Positions 32,160-45,300 of a stretch of 64,000 nucleotides of DNA are shown piece after piece. Position numbers and translations under genes: made by a program. Under the pieces are notes generated by a model that was not told the DNA's origin, did no database searches, and was given only the letters and a program-made list of their open reading frames with translations. Origin of the DNA: Nymphaea colorata (taxonomy: Eukaryota > Streptophyta > Magnoliopsida > Nymphaeales > Nymphaeaceae); the NCBI RefSeq assembly GCF_008831285.2, contig NC_045139.1, positions 14,428,354 through 14,492,353 on the forward strand, given 5' to 3'. Positions within the stretch are counted from its first letter, which is position 1. The number at the start of each line of letters is the position of its first letter.

Positions 32160-35100
32160 GTCTATGGAAGGATTACGTTCAAGCCAGCACGTTCGATTCA
32201 CAGCCATCCAGAACAATATTCAGTATCTCTGGAATCATGGATCAAGTTGGTCATTCTAGGTAACTAGCTTTTTGTAGTTCTGCGATTTCGTCTCAATACG
32301 CAATAGTTGCAGAAGACAACCGAAGGTTTTGTGCTCACATTCAGAGGTCGTGGTTCAGCTGATGGCTTCATTGTGCCTTCACGGAAAACACGATTTCGCA
32401 ACCTGTGGAACAGCTCTTGACAGGTTAACGTCATCTGGTCGGCGCTGAATACAAGCTATAGTGAACGGTAAACTAGAAGTTCGAACAGAAAAAGTAAGCC
32501 TTACGTGCTTAATTCTTAATAGCCGTTGTTTCTGATGAAATGTTGTGGGTAGGGATCTTACCTTTCTGTTGACAGCCGGCCCAACGGCCGGTTTTATTGC
32601 CAGGCACGTCTTTGAGAAGAAGGTAATGGTCAATGGTTCTTCTTCTTTGACTGACTATTTTATCAATCAATTTCTGTATGTTAGGTGTCTATCAATTGGC
32701 TGTGCATTACATCCCAACTTTTTATCGTAACATTCGTGCGTGTGTCCCTATGCATGTGAACGCGTGTGTGTGCGTGAGGGAGCGAAGGACAGAGAGAGAG
32801 AGAGAGAGGGAGGGAGGGCTTACTCATTCATGGTTTCAACTTTCAACTTGACCTGGGTAGACAACTAGAGCATGTCTAGTCCAAATCATCCCTACCACTA
32901 TGAGAGAGAGAGTCATGGCTTGACGAGATCCATGTTCACGTAAAAAGGGCTATTGAGAGTCATGGCTCGACGAGATCCATGTTCACGTAAAAAGGGCTAT
33001 TGAGGGCCATGTATATCCTGGCCACCAGCGACTGCAGGGTCCAAATCATCTTATCTCTGCTGCCGGCTTAAGGCCAAAGGCCTTGATCATCAAACTGCTC
33101 TTGCAGTAAACAAATTGGTTCAGATTCAACTCCCTAAATTCCTTTCACCATTAATCATAGGGGACATATTTGGTCGCCTACAAGTCATACTAGTGGCATA
33201 AATCCACATGCTTGCTGCCACCAGCCAAGGTAGGGTCCCCCAATACATGAATTTGAACCCATCGTTAAGGATCAAAACAATACTAAGGGGTGGATGCAAC
33301 ACATAAGCGCCAGATGCCTCTCCAAGAGGGTCAGATTTGAGCCTTCGATGAGACAGGTCTAGATTTCAATGCCATGGGTGTGAATGCTCTCCCAAAACCT
33401 CTAAAGCAATAGAGAGAGGATTTCCAAGTTGGTGAGATAGGGCACCCGGAATTTTGCATTGAAAGGCAACCAGAACAGAACATAGTAAAAGTTCAACTCT
33501 TGGATTTGAATGTTTATGTGCCCAAAGTGAACTTAATGGCATTTTGATTACCTCGGACCTATGGTCTGAGGGTTTGACTTGATATGGGCCCAACTTAAAC
33601 CCATAGTTCTGGCAAACAGTGGATTAAATATCCCTTCATGCCTCGAATTTCATGTGGATATCAAGGTAGCTGCTCTTCCTGTGGATGTCAAGGTAGCTGC
33701 TCTTTCTTAAGATCCAACAAATTTCAAGATGCAAGGTTTGCATAACCTTGATGTAATCCTTGCATCTATTGAAATCTTGGTTAAAGGACAAAAATCTTAC
33801 TAAAAACATTAGATTTACATTTTAAATCACCTCGTCTCTCAGATTAGAGGCATCAATACATTCCCTTAGCATTTAATTACCACGGATCTGAGATTTAGGT
33901 GTTTGATCTCTCATCAGGCTCACCTTAAATATAGCTAGAGGTGACAGAAGATGGCTTCATATGAATCATAACCATACATGGATTATTAAAGGTTTATGGG
34001 TTCCAAATTCGTGTTGTAGCAGGTACATACATCTTTGAAACAGGGGATCTATAGTTTTCCTTGAAAATCATGAATCTGAGATTTTAGATTTCAAATCGTC
34101 CAATTTGATGACAGATCATATTCAAAGGCCATGGATCCTAGCGTTTCCATTCGATATTGAAGAAAAAGGAGCAGGTCCCACTCCCGTCCACATGTTACTC
34201 TAGTCAAGCCATTCATGATGATCAAAGCACATGAAAGGTGAGTGCTCAGACCAATTCAATGCGATCCAACCAACCATCTCTTCTACATCGTTGTCTTTCC
34301 ACTTCATGATCTTCCTTTGATCGCACGATATAACTAACACATTCCAGAGCATTCATCACAAGGGCCAAATTTGAGTGATGCTCATCTGTTTGTTTCTTAG
34401 GAATCGATATCGCCACAATTTTTCTTTTTCTTTTTCTTTTCTTCTACTCTTCACCAATTCCCATCTATTATAATTCTTTAAGATTCTCCAATGATCATTC
34501 TCGAAAGAATATGAGGGAGGAGATCTGTTCAGTGTCGAAGAAACAAGACCAAGATCGTCAGAGTTTGGGAAAAAGACGATTATTTATTCGTGAACTAACG
34601 CTTGATGAGTTGCTCATTTCAGCCACCAGCTGGCGTGAACAAGCTCATGAATTCAAGCGCATCTGAACTTGGCAGTTCATGATCTCAAAAACTTTTTAAT
34701 ATGTTCAAGGCAGAATGCTGGGATTTCATGAATTGACCAGACTGTAGCTGCGATCATGTGTGGTCCGCGTGGAAGTGAACAATTGAGCGCAAAATTAATT
34801 TTTGCTCGTTGCGAGGAATTACCAAATTAAGATTTTGAACTCGCTTGTAAGACGAAAAAAATTTATGATCCTAGCACAGAATGTTACTCGCAGATGCTCG
34901 AGCCCACTGAGTTTGACAGATCGTTCTGCTACGTTATTATTCATCAAGTTGAGCTAATTTTTTAAGCAAAAGAGGATAAGAAAGACAGCAAATTGCATAA
35001 ATAATGGGATGGCTAACTACCGAAAACAACCATGCAAACAGATACAATAAAATAAAACATCATTCATGAGAACGGAAGCCCATGGAACAGAGCCACCCAG

Positions 35101-35400
35101 AAAAAGAGGAAGGAATTAATCCTGATCACTCATATATGTAGATATTCTCTTTAGATCATAATGCAAATCCCATACTGCTTTTCAGTTTCGCAGGCTGGTG
35201 TAAACTTCCGGTGCATTATATTGTGTACCAAATTCAACTGAATTCCTTAAGCAAAAGAGAACAAGAAAGACATTCGATTATTGATGGTGGCAGCTGGAAA
35301 CCACCAGAAAGAACCATAGCAACATATATTAAGTAGAAGGCATAATTTTAAACGGAGGAGAGAAGTCCAAGCAAACAGATAAGACATTCTGACAGCCGCT
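32160..35400. other. Gene-free stretch with short tandem duplications
   Basis: No coding exons are recognised. It contains an (AG)9 run at 32791-32808, the 47-bp duplication at 32907-33001, and a 27-bp direct duplication at about 33654-33708 (unit contains TCAAGGTAGCTGCTCTT). It also has a CT-rich run near 34420-34445 and several loosely related words of the type GGATCTGAGATTTAG. These suggest old, eroded interspersed repeats. Confidence 0.45.
32907..33001. repeat. Tandem duplication, two 47-bp copies
   Basis: GAGAGTCATGGCT at about 32907 begins a unit running through ACGAGATCCATGTTCACG to AAAAAGGGCTATT, repeated head to tail from about 32954. I see a single T/C difference between the copies, implying a recent duplication. 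Confidence 0.92.
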
Positions 35401-35402
35401 TT

Positions 35403-35431
<29 letters not shown>
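35403..35431. repeat. (AG)14 microsatellite
   Basis: About fourteen uninterrupted AG units lie in gene-free sequence. Confidence 0.95.
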
Positions 35432-35433
<2 letters not shown>

Positions 35434-38400
35434 GTTGCGTACTCAACCTTCTGTGCCATAATCTTCATTAAGGTGGTACTGGAACATGCCCGCTTACCAG
35501 GTGATAAAGTGGGACCTTCTCTCTCACGAGATTTCCCAGCTTATCCCGATTTAGCTGGATAAGCAGGTTCTATCTATTAGCAAAAAGATATTAGCAAGAC
35601 CCAAGAAATTAAAGACCTGCATAGACAGGAACGCAACGTTGCTGATAAGTTCGTAAGAGTTGAGATGATCATGCTTACTACATAATTGTGGGCAAAGGAA
35701 ACTAAAGGTTTTGATTTTAATTTCGGTTGTTGAGGCTCCGCTGTATGAGGCTTACCACATTTTCAAGAAAATGAGTGTTCGAGCGCCATTACAGGTGCTG
35801 GGACTCTGCAATAAATGGTTGGGCATATGAGACAGCTTTCAAGCTTAATTTCAGCCTATCTCCATGGATGGGAGGTCACATTTCATGCCACCTACTTGTT
35901 TTATTTCCAATTCGTACAGTGCCCAAACCAAGAAAGTGACAGATTTTTTTGGCTCAATTTATTTTTTTGGTTCGATGTGGCAGAGATCCAGGAGTTGAGT
36001 GAGAAGGTGGATTAGGAGAAGCAACTAATTAAATCTGGCCAAAGGGACTGAACTTGTTCCAAGACGGTCCAAAACTCAAAATGTCCGGCCCCACCCGCTG
36101 CCGGAAAAGTTTATCTGCAATGGACCTTGGGACCCTGTACAAGCCTTGTTACGACGCTTAGTTTGTACAAGTTTCTCTCAACGCCTTGGTGAATTTCTAG
36201 TTGCTTTGGTCAATTTTAATTGCATGCATGATTTGATCTGTACTGGTGGTTATATGAGAAGAATGACACCTTGAAATGCCCATCATAACAACGAACTAGT
36301 GATTTTTTTGTATTCTAGGGAGACAAAGAGTTTGATAGAAGAAGCTTTGGCTCTCTACAGGGTGGTGAGTCTCCCCTCTTCACTTAGAATTCAGTGATTA
36401 TATTGGGTCTTATCTAACCAAAATGATCTGAAGGCTACATGAAGGGGTCAGAAAGCAACATTGAAAAGTTCAAGAACCACAACCTTTTAGAAATCTGATC
36501 ATTATCCGGCAAGCTAAGGCTTTGTTTGAATGGGAGCCCATAAGAGGGGCATTTAAATGAATATATGAGGTTCCAGATCCAATGACACCTTAAATGACAC
36601 ATGCTTCGTGTTTTCTTGTAGGATAAACCATTCACAGCTTCTGAAACTCCAGACAAGTTAGGGTTATGGCGACACCCACCTAGAATTCAAGGAATGAAGA
36701 AGCCCTTATTCCTTTAATTATTCTAACATCTATGTTCCATTTGTTGTCTTGATGAAACGGTAGTTCTCCCGGCAGTTGCTGCAAAACAGATATATTTATT
36801 GATGAAATGAATAATTGGTAAAAGTTGTTGCGGCTGTTTGTTTTTGGTAGGGAATTTTGTCATTGCTTCATAGACAATATGAAACAATTGCTGCAAGTTA
36901 TTGATATTTATCCTTTCCTTTTTACCTTCTTTGTGTTCATTATTGTTGGTTGAAATGCACATTATTCAACTTTTTTTTCTCAATCTCTCAGTTACTTGTT
37001 TCCTTTTCCTCTTACGTACTTTTTTGGAACTTGGTTTTCTTTTCGATTAGCCCTTTAACTTTAAAGGTTTCTCCTTCGTTTTTTTAAGTTTGACCTTATG
37101 AGTGTAATTTAACATTCAAAACATTAAAATAAATTTGTAAAGTAATATTTTTAAAACGTATAAACAATAATTTATAAGATTAAAAATAGACTGTGTGGTC
37201 ATTTTTTTGTGTTTTCTTACAAATCTGTTCAAGTAACTTCTTTTTTTATATCAATATACATGTTTATTGAAACAAGCAAAGCACGTGGGTATGATTGCCC
37301 TTCACAAAAACATTTAAAAGAAATAACTCTGATCAAATCAGTCTTAAAGATCAAGCCATGAGCCTTGAGATGAGTCTCAATTAATGCATTTTTTCACATA
37401 CGTTATAATTTATTTCCGTTCCTTTCTTTATTAAATATTTTATTAAAGACTATTTAATGAGAAGTTGTGAATGTTGGTAAAATTCTGAAGCTATTAATTT
37501 CCAAGAAACTTCACCTGACAACTCTAGGAAAGAGTCCCTCAAAGAGTAAGAGTAGACGTAGTTGTCTATGTCAACCAACCTTGCGTTGCCATCATCCCTT
37601 TTCCTCTTTTCATTGAATGTCTAGCGGTGGGAGCAGTTGTCCAACTTAAGCAAGAGAATTCGGTCGTCTTTTGATCAAAATGTCCAACTTATTACCGTAA
37701 ATCCGAGCGTGAGCAGGCTGCTTGTTCAGTTGGCTTAGTTCCCTGTTCTCTTTATCTATGAGGCGTCGTTTTAATGTAAAGAAAGTTTTTTGCATGGTAA
37801 AATTATTAATGTATGAAAGAAAGAATTTTTCATAAAAAAAAGTCAGACTTAGAGAGATCCAACTTGTTTTGCGTGAGATGTTTTTTCAAATTGAGTGAAA
37901 AATGCATGGTAAAATTTTATGTGTTTGATGTTGCAGGAGAAAACTATACAAACTTGAAAAAAAAATCTATATTGCACAGTATTTGTTTTGTGGCGCATCA
38001 ACTCTTGTGTCGTGCAAAGGAGGTCACCAATGCATAAATTTAAAGAGTATTAAGGGGCAAGCAAATTTAGTATCATGAAAGGATGAGAAAAAGATAGTGT
38101 TTTGACTTTGACTAAAACGACAAAATGAAAAATTTCTCCTACTCATTCAAAAATATGAAAACATAAACTCGCAAATAGACTGAGTACATCTACAACAGCG
38201 CGGTGCTATCTTCCGAAGCTATAACATATTATCATAATGGAAATCTTAATATACGTCGAATTGTTTTTTTCCAAAATTCTGCACGAGGAAAAACTCAAGA
38301 GCTTTCAGTTTTTTTTTTTTTTTTTACGGTGAAGAAGATTTTTTGGGACTACGGCAGCCGACAGCCGGATCTGAGCGATCTGCCTTGCGGTAAAAAATGA

Positions 38401-40360
38401 AAAATAAAAACCGTCATCGTACCATTTATGTCCTCTTTCTTTTCACGGCAGTAATGAACGCCGAACTCGGGCGGCTTCCGGCCCCCTCCGATTTGACGTT
38501 TCTTCCAACCGGCCGTCACGGCCGAGCACCCCCTTGAAAGCAAAACGATGAATACTTACAAATAGGCAATGGCAGTAACATCCATAATAAATATTTCTGC
38601 AGTATATATCTGTCAGATGGAGATCGGACGGGTGATATTAGTTGCAGAGAATGTATATCGGAGCGGCGCCCACTGTTCATAGATATCTCGTCAACCGTCG
38701 GTGACCGTCCCCACAAGCACGAGGGTCTCTGCAGACTCTCTCTCTCTCTCTCTACAATGTCCGTACGCCATGGCCAGTTGTTGCATGGAAGGTGGGACGT
38801 AGGAGGGGGGGGCGCTCTGTCCGTCCCCACCCTCTCTCTCTCTCTCTTTTGCATTGTCATTCATTCTACGATAATGAAAGACGAGGCGTTGTTTTCTTCC
38901 TCTCTTTCAAGAAACTTGGTTCGCTTGTCACTGCTCCCAGAAAAAGGTGGTTTTCCATAGTTCTTGTTTGTTGTTTTCTTGAAGTTTAAAGAACTAAACC
39001 TCTCATAATTTGATCCTACTTTTCAATTGAAAGCTGAACCGCCATTTTTTTCATGTTTTCAGTTTTTGGAAGGCTACTGTACTTCAACTTTTATGTCGGT
39101 ATTTCTGTCCCGCAACTTAAAAAACTAGTTCAGGACTTCTGATACCATAAAAATTCAAAAGAATCTTGATATCATAAACTTAAAGCAATAAATGTACGCC
39201 TATCAACCGCCGCTGCGTTCATTACACTAACCTCTTGAGGATCACAGATTAAAACCTCCTCACCACCATCTCTGAATACCATATCTGAATAGAAGCGGTG
39301 CATTAACGTGCTAGCTCTTTTAATATAGTATTGTTTGTATATTAATATTTATAAAAAAAAATTAAAGCTCTTCGTTTAGTTGGGTACAATCTCTAAAAGT
39401 TTGAAGAAAAAAATCTGAGCTAGGAGACCTGAGGTGAGGTTATGATGGGCTGGTCCCGGCACTGAGCTAGATCGGGCCCTAACCGGATGATGCTCAACCC
39501 TACTTAAAAGGGCATCAATTGGCCTATATAAGGTCTATGTCAGTCAAATCAGTCCACGTCAAGACCCCGGTCCAAGCCCATTTTTTAATAAAATATTTTT
39601 ATTGTTTTTGGTCCGTGCAAGCTGTTGCCTGATCTGATACCACAAAATCATGCTGTATGAATAAAAATATGCGGGATCAATAACTCTATTTTGAAACGAC
39701 TTTGATGCCGTCTTGAAATTTTTTCTCACCTTCATAACTTTTTTTTTTATCTTTTGACCAGAGTAAATCCAGTAATTCAATTTTTAGCTAGCCGGCAAAT
39801 TATTACATGCAGTTGTTTGACTTTGTTCTTTCGTCTGGTTAACAAATGAAGGCATCTGTTTTGAAAAGCTTCTAGTTTGTATTTCTATATATCTCTGCAG
39901 CTTCTATACATAAACGACGTTGCTGATAAATAATTGAACCATGAATATTGGAGTCACAGCTGCATTTCGTCTCACTGAACCACACTTAAATATGAATGGT
40001 TTGCATATCACAACCCTTTTGCGGCACTACCAACTCTCTTCAAATTTTCCAATTGAGATGAAGCAATTGTCATCCATCTTTATCACTTACCGACTTGAAG
40101 TCCGCAGTATCACTTACCAACTTCAACCACGCATTTGGCTTTCTAACGAGAGCGGACAATCGAATACAGAGTTCTCTTTTTTACAGTCAACCGAGTTAGG
40201 AAGGTGAAATGTTACATTACTTAAGCTAATGACACACGTTACTCAAGGTTTGCTCACGGATGCTTCACTGTGACAATGACATGTTATGAGGAGTATCATA
40301 ACTGGTCAGCTTGAAACGTAGGTAAACGATGCCCTTTCAGTTCTATTTTTGTGGGCGCTA
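35432..40360. other. Gene-free stretch
   Basis: No recognisable gene. It is AT-rich (especially 37020-37500), with T runs near 38311-38326 and a CT-rich, GC-richer patch at 38700-38850 (three CTCTCTCT runs). A block at 39415-39580 has GGGCTGGTCC/GATCGGGCCC-type words plus CCTATATAAGG, similar in style to the blocks near 7.0, 25.4 and 47.3 kb. Frames of 60-114 codons here lack domains. Confidence 0.45.
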
Positions 40361-40364
40361 TTAC

Positions 40365-40447
40365 TCTAAACTGTTGATGTTAATGACGATATGTGCAACG
40401 CTCAATCTAAACTGTTGATGTTAATGACGATATGTGCAACACTCAAA
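40365..40447. repeat. Tandem duplication, two 41-bp copies
   Basis: TCTAAACTGTTGATGTTAAT followed by GACGATATGTGCAAC occurs at 40365 and again at 40406. The copies are almost identical (one G/A difference near the end). Confidence 0.92.
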
Positions 40448-42283
40448 TTGAGTGGTGTCTTGTAAAACCACCTACGTCGTAAGCATCGCTATACCATGGG
40501 TGGTTTTTCCTCTTCCATACCACCAATGACAGTCGCACATTTACTGCCGTCCTTTTTCTTGTGCCGCCGCTGATGGGTGATGAACCAGTTCTTTTGGTTG
40601 TGGGCTAGCCTTATTTACACTCAAAAGCTCTTCATGAACGAGACCATTTCTAGAAAAAGTCACCAAGAAGAAAGAAAGAGAGCTAATTATGTAAGGACAC
40701 AAGTGAAAAGAGGAATAGAAAGGCATGTATATGTATATGATGTGATGATTTATATTTGCTGGTAAAAGAGACCATGAATTGGACTCACATGAGATTGATT
40801 TGAAGTCCAGATTCGAGCTCTTGTGTTGCCAGATGGGTGACCTGTGTCGTGGTCATCATCATCAACATCACACGCTTGTGATGATACAAATCAATTTGTT
40901 ATATATGATGATGCCGACAGTGCTGCTTTGGATGTTTCCCTTGCAGTACCGCCTTTTTATTATTTCCCGCAGTTACCATCATCTAAACAGTCACCAAATC
41001 GAGCTGTGATCTTTTCTGTTGTCTTTTGTTGCCTCTTGACAAAACTCCTGTTTCCTCTTCTTTAACTTTTCTTTTGATTCCTGCAACGTACAGAGAACAG
41101 GCTTGCCATCCTGCGCTACATAATAGTTTCCAATTGCAATCCAACTACTGCTTCGTCTAGCTACCCCATCTCAAAGCACCTTTTACAAATTAGTTTTTGA
41201 TATTAAAACGAAAGTCATTAGCTTATGGTGTCAATGTCACCTGAATGAAACGTTGAGATATATATATATATCAATTAATTGATTGTTAAATCTAGAAACT
41301 ACATCTATAATCACTTTTGAAACAAGAACGTGATCTGAATTTTCTCATCCAATACTACTTGTGTTGTGTTTCGATGACACCTTCAAAAACGATGTTTTGT
41401 GAAATCCAGGTAGGTCGTATAGGAGGACATCGTTTTTCCAACAGTTTTAAACTATGGTTTCTCGTGTTTTTGACTGACAACACAAAAATTACACAGAAAT
41501 CACTTTTTCTTTTTTTAAATGATGTTCCCTCAATATCACTCAAGCACCCATTTTGGGTTCCAAATAACATTCAAGGGTGTCACCAATGCGTTTGGTTACT
41601 CAGGACTTGAAATCTATGGATTTGATGTGGAAGTGATATGACATGTTTTTGTTAAAGTGGCAAACAATCCATGGCAAAATCCTTGATTCATCAAACTAAG
41701 GATCTTAGGTTCAGAATGAGAAAAAGTTAGATTTAAGATCAGGGTATGGAGAATTCCACGGTTTTTAATTCCTGATGATCTCAAATCTAAAACTATCAAA
41801 TGCCCCTTAAATTTGATAGTTAAGATCTTTTAAGTTATATTGAAAAACAATTGCTTGGCTAGTGAGTAAGAAACGGAAGTTAAAGTTTGCCTCCACCATG
41901 ACAATCTTAAAAATTATTAAAGGAAGACCCTTTCTTCTAAAAATAATATTTTTTCAATATAATACAATATTTCTTTATCTGCATCATGAGCATACACATA
42001 CCACTAGCTCGTGAGAAAATCTCGAAAGTTGTTAGGAAGATATGGAAAAGCGACTGCATGCAAATGTGATTAATGCGCATGGCTTTATCATGGGGAGATA
42101 AAATATGTAAGGGAAAGATCTAGCTTTTCATGTAATCGTGTTTATGTTGGTCTGGCGGGGCTTGTGCTCGCGTAGGTGGAAACTCAATAATTCAGCATAT
42201 GATTGAGTCACCTTACTAGAGATGGTCCACAGCTTGGCCATTTCGATAAAAGGCAGGCCTAGCTGCGCACGAGCCTGCGTCCG

Positions 42284-42285
<2 letters not shown>
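40448..42285. other. Gene-free stretch with a possible MITE
   Basis: No recognisable gene. A segment of about 230 bases (41585-41815) starts GCGTTTGGTTACTCAGG and ends near CAAATGCCCCTTAAA. The short ends are partly inverted (GCGTTTGG against GGCATTTG) in the style of Harbinger/hAT-type MITEs. No clean target-site duplication is visible. The remainder is AT-rich. Confidence 0.35.

Positions 42286-42334
<49 letters not shown>
42286..42334. repeat. (AT)24 microsatellite
   Basis: About 24 uninterrupted AT units, self-complementary, in gene-free sequence. Confidence 0.95.
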
Positions 42335-42337
<3 letters not shown>

Positions 42338-45300
42338 ATTATCTTAGAGTTAATTAGATAAGACACACTGTCTCTCTCACTCTCTCTTGGTAGGTTTTCT
42401 TACACCATTAACTGGGTGCATGACGCATATAATCGATTTCATACTTGACCATGTTCGTTAAATATCAAGCGCACACAGACAACCAATAAACAATTTTACG
42501 TGCAATCTTCTTAAAATTTTACAACTCAAATTGCCTTGGCCCCCTCTGAAGTAGCATAGTTTTACCTAAAATGTCTTACAGAACTTCTCCTACTGTGGTC
42601 ACGATTTAGTGCAGATATACTTAATCTCAATCCTTGAGATCAGGAAGAGTTGTTTATTCGTGACGATATAGTACCGCCATTTCGACCTTCCCTCGCCACA
42701 TCATATTCATATTGGAGCCACGCCAACGTGACCTGCTTTCTTCATCAATTCTATGTTTTCCATTATTACTTTAGATTGCATGTAAGTATTATATAGAAAT
42801 TATATCATGACAACAATGTTCAATATTATAAAAAATTACATATAATTTTTGTTTTTACTAGAGAGTACGGTACCCTCTCACCTAGGCTCGTGATGGATAA
42901 TTCAAATATCCTTCAGTAGTATATTGAGTTTATAATATTATTCAGTCTTCGTACCTCCAAGTAGGCACGACATCTCACGTCCAACAATGGCGCCTTCATT
43001 AATCTATGAAGAGGACCTCTTCGTCTTGTTCGGGTTCCCACAGTTGGTCGTAAACTGTATTGGATCTAGGTGGGTCCATTTCACGATCCGAACTGTTAGG
43101 CCTTGGATCGAGACTGCTAGAGATTGACGATGAAAGAATGGGTACCAGGTCATGTCATGATCGGATAGTGGGCCGTTCACGTGGGTCCGAATCCGGCTTG
43201 GAATTGGATCTGGATCTGGATCTGGATGGGTACGCCTTTCAAAGGTATCAGTGGGAAGATGCAATGTGACATGTCCAGCTAGCATTGCGATTGCCATGCT
43301 TCTCGCTCGTGGCGACCACCAGATGGGTCCATATGCGGACCCCACCTTCACCTTGTATTATTTTTTGGATCAGAACTCGGAAGGTGAGCCTGAGCCACCA
43401 CCACCGAAATGCTACAATTATACCTTGGTGAAACCGAGGCTTGACAACTGCAATTAACTTCACGGGGCCACATTTGTTCATATCCAAAGTTGTCGGCCTT
43501 GTTTGGCAGCGACGTGAAACGCGAACAAGTTCTTGAAACTGGAATTCATGGTGTCACGTTGCTTGATTTGGACCTGGGTCCGGCTCAGCTATGGAGGTTT
43601 GATCTAGGAAATCGTGTTCAAATCCATGTTGGGTGTCTGGATCTGGATCGAACTTAATGGTTGGTACATCTTTATTAGAAAGGATGATAAACCTCCTTTA
43701 TCACTGCAAGGAAAGCATGGCTACATGTCTCACAAAGCAAAAAGTTATTCGTATCCTTAGTGCCCATCGGATACGGGTTGAGGATCCAGAAAGCACGTCC
43801 CCCTGCATGTGAGAGTGGGTCCCGGGTTCGGGTCAAAAGAATGAAAAAACCGTCGGTGGTGGGCCCATTGACCGGCCCTGTGGGCCCCCCGCCACGCTAA
43901 CACGTTGTTGTGACTGGAGTTTCTGTCTTATCAATCGAGAGTTGGATCCCAATAAAGACGTCCGAGAGAGGTGGCTCTATGGGCGTTTTCGTCAGAAACA
44001 AAGTCAAGGTATAGAATCGTCCGCTCCTCTGGAGGTCGCGAAGGGAGTTTCTTTATTCCCTTCCCTCGCTCAAGCTTTAACTTTTCCTCGGGTTCCGGAT
44101 CTTCTCCTTTATCGTTGTTTGCGAAAAAAATCTGAAAGGGTAAGATATTCTCTCTTTTAATCCCTTTTCTTTTTTCTCTCTTCTTTAATGATGGGGGTAC
44201 CATGTTAACGGACCCTCCTGGTCTGGATTTGACATAGCGAGATCCAATTTATGAAAAATCACTTGATGGCCCCTTAAAGTTTTCCCTCGTACTTCTTATT
44301 GGGCAACTTGTGTGCTTATTATTTCGTCTTTGCAAAAAAATAAATAAATAAATAAATAATCGAAGTCGATTCAACTTGCAATTATTTTTTGGAAAACCAT
44401 ATGATTCTTCCACTCACCTTTTGTTTTTCTTTACAAAAATGTTTAGGGATGCTGTATGGTTCGAAATGTCTTGGGCCACGTCTTAGTAAATACAACTCTT
44501 GCTATTTTTCATTCTAAAAAATAGTTTTTTTCGTTTTTAATGTACGTATTAACTTCTTGTTACTAAAAAAAAACATTGAAAAGGACTTATTCCTAACAAT
44601 GTCGCTTATGAGGTACCTGAAGGAGGAGGCTGAATTCAACCCCCTTCGACCACATCCTCAAAATAAGGCTGCTTCGTTACTTTGATAGGAAGTAGAACAC
44701 CTGTCGACTAAAATGTAGTGCATATAACATTTGCAATACAATACAGAGGAATAATGTATGTAAAAGTCACAACATCAAATTATGGACTTAGAAGGTTTGC
44801 AGCTGACCCTTCAACTAAGGAAACAAAATTGGGGTTGGCACGGTAACTTCAACCTTTTCCTTTTTCAATTTGTTAATTGCTTACAAATTACTTGTTATGA
44901 TCATATTTTGAGAAAGCATCTATCAAAAGAACATACATGTATGTCTCTACAAGCACATTGTATGGCTTTTTTCGGTTTGTCATTTTCCATAATGAAATCA
45001 AAGGAAAGAAAAATGAAGATTTCAGGACAAGTTTGGCAGATGCAATAATTGTTCATAAATATATGAAGTTTACCTTTCCATTTTTATGCATTCGTTGTCA
45101 GTGATCCATTTCATCAACAATGTACCAAATTATTACCAATCATTCAAACAAAGGAGGGCAACATTGTTGAAATAGTCATAATCCACTCCTAGTGAAAGCC
45201 TCCTAAGGCAGCATCCATAGGTCGGATATGATTGAACTCCCATTTGATAAGACCGGATTCGGACCCACCATCCGGACCCATGATCAAACCCCAGTACGGG

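Noticed and set aside
32545-32730. 61-codon frame with GPTAGFIARHVFEKK
   Set aside because: It looks briefly exon-like, but no neighbouring exon, domain or splice partner could be found.
43930-44160. Possible organelle-derived insert
   Set aside because: The GC-richer patch is open on both strands, but I could not match it to any plastid or mitochondrial gene; the claim would rest on composition alone.
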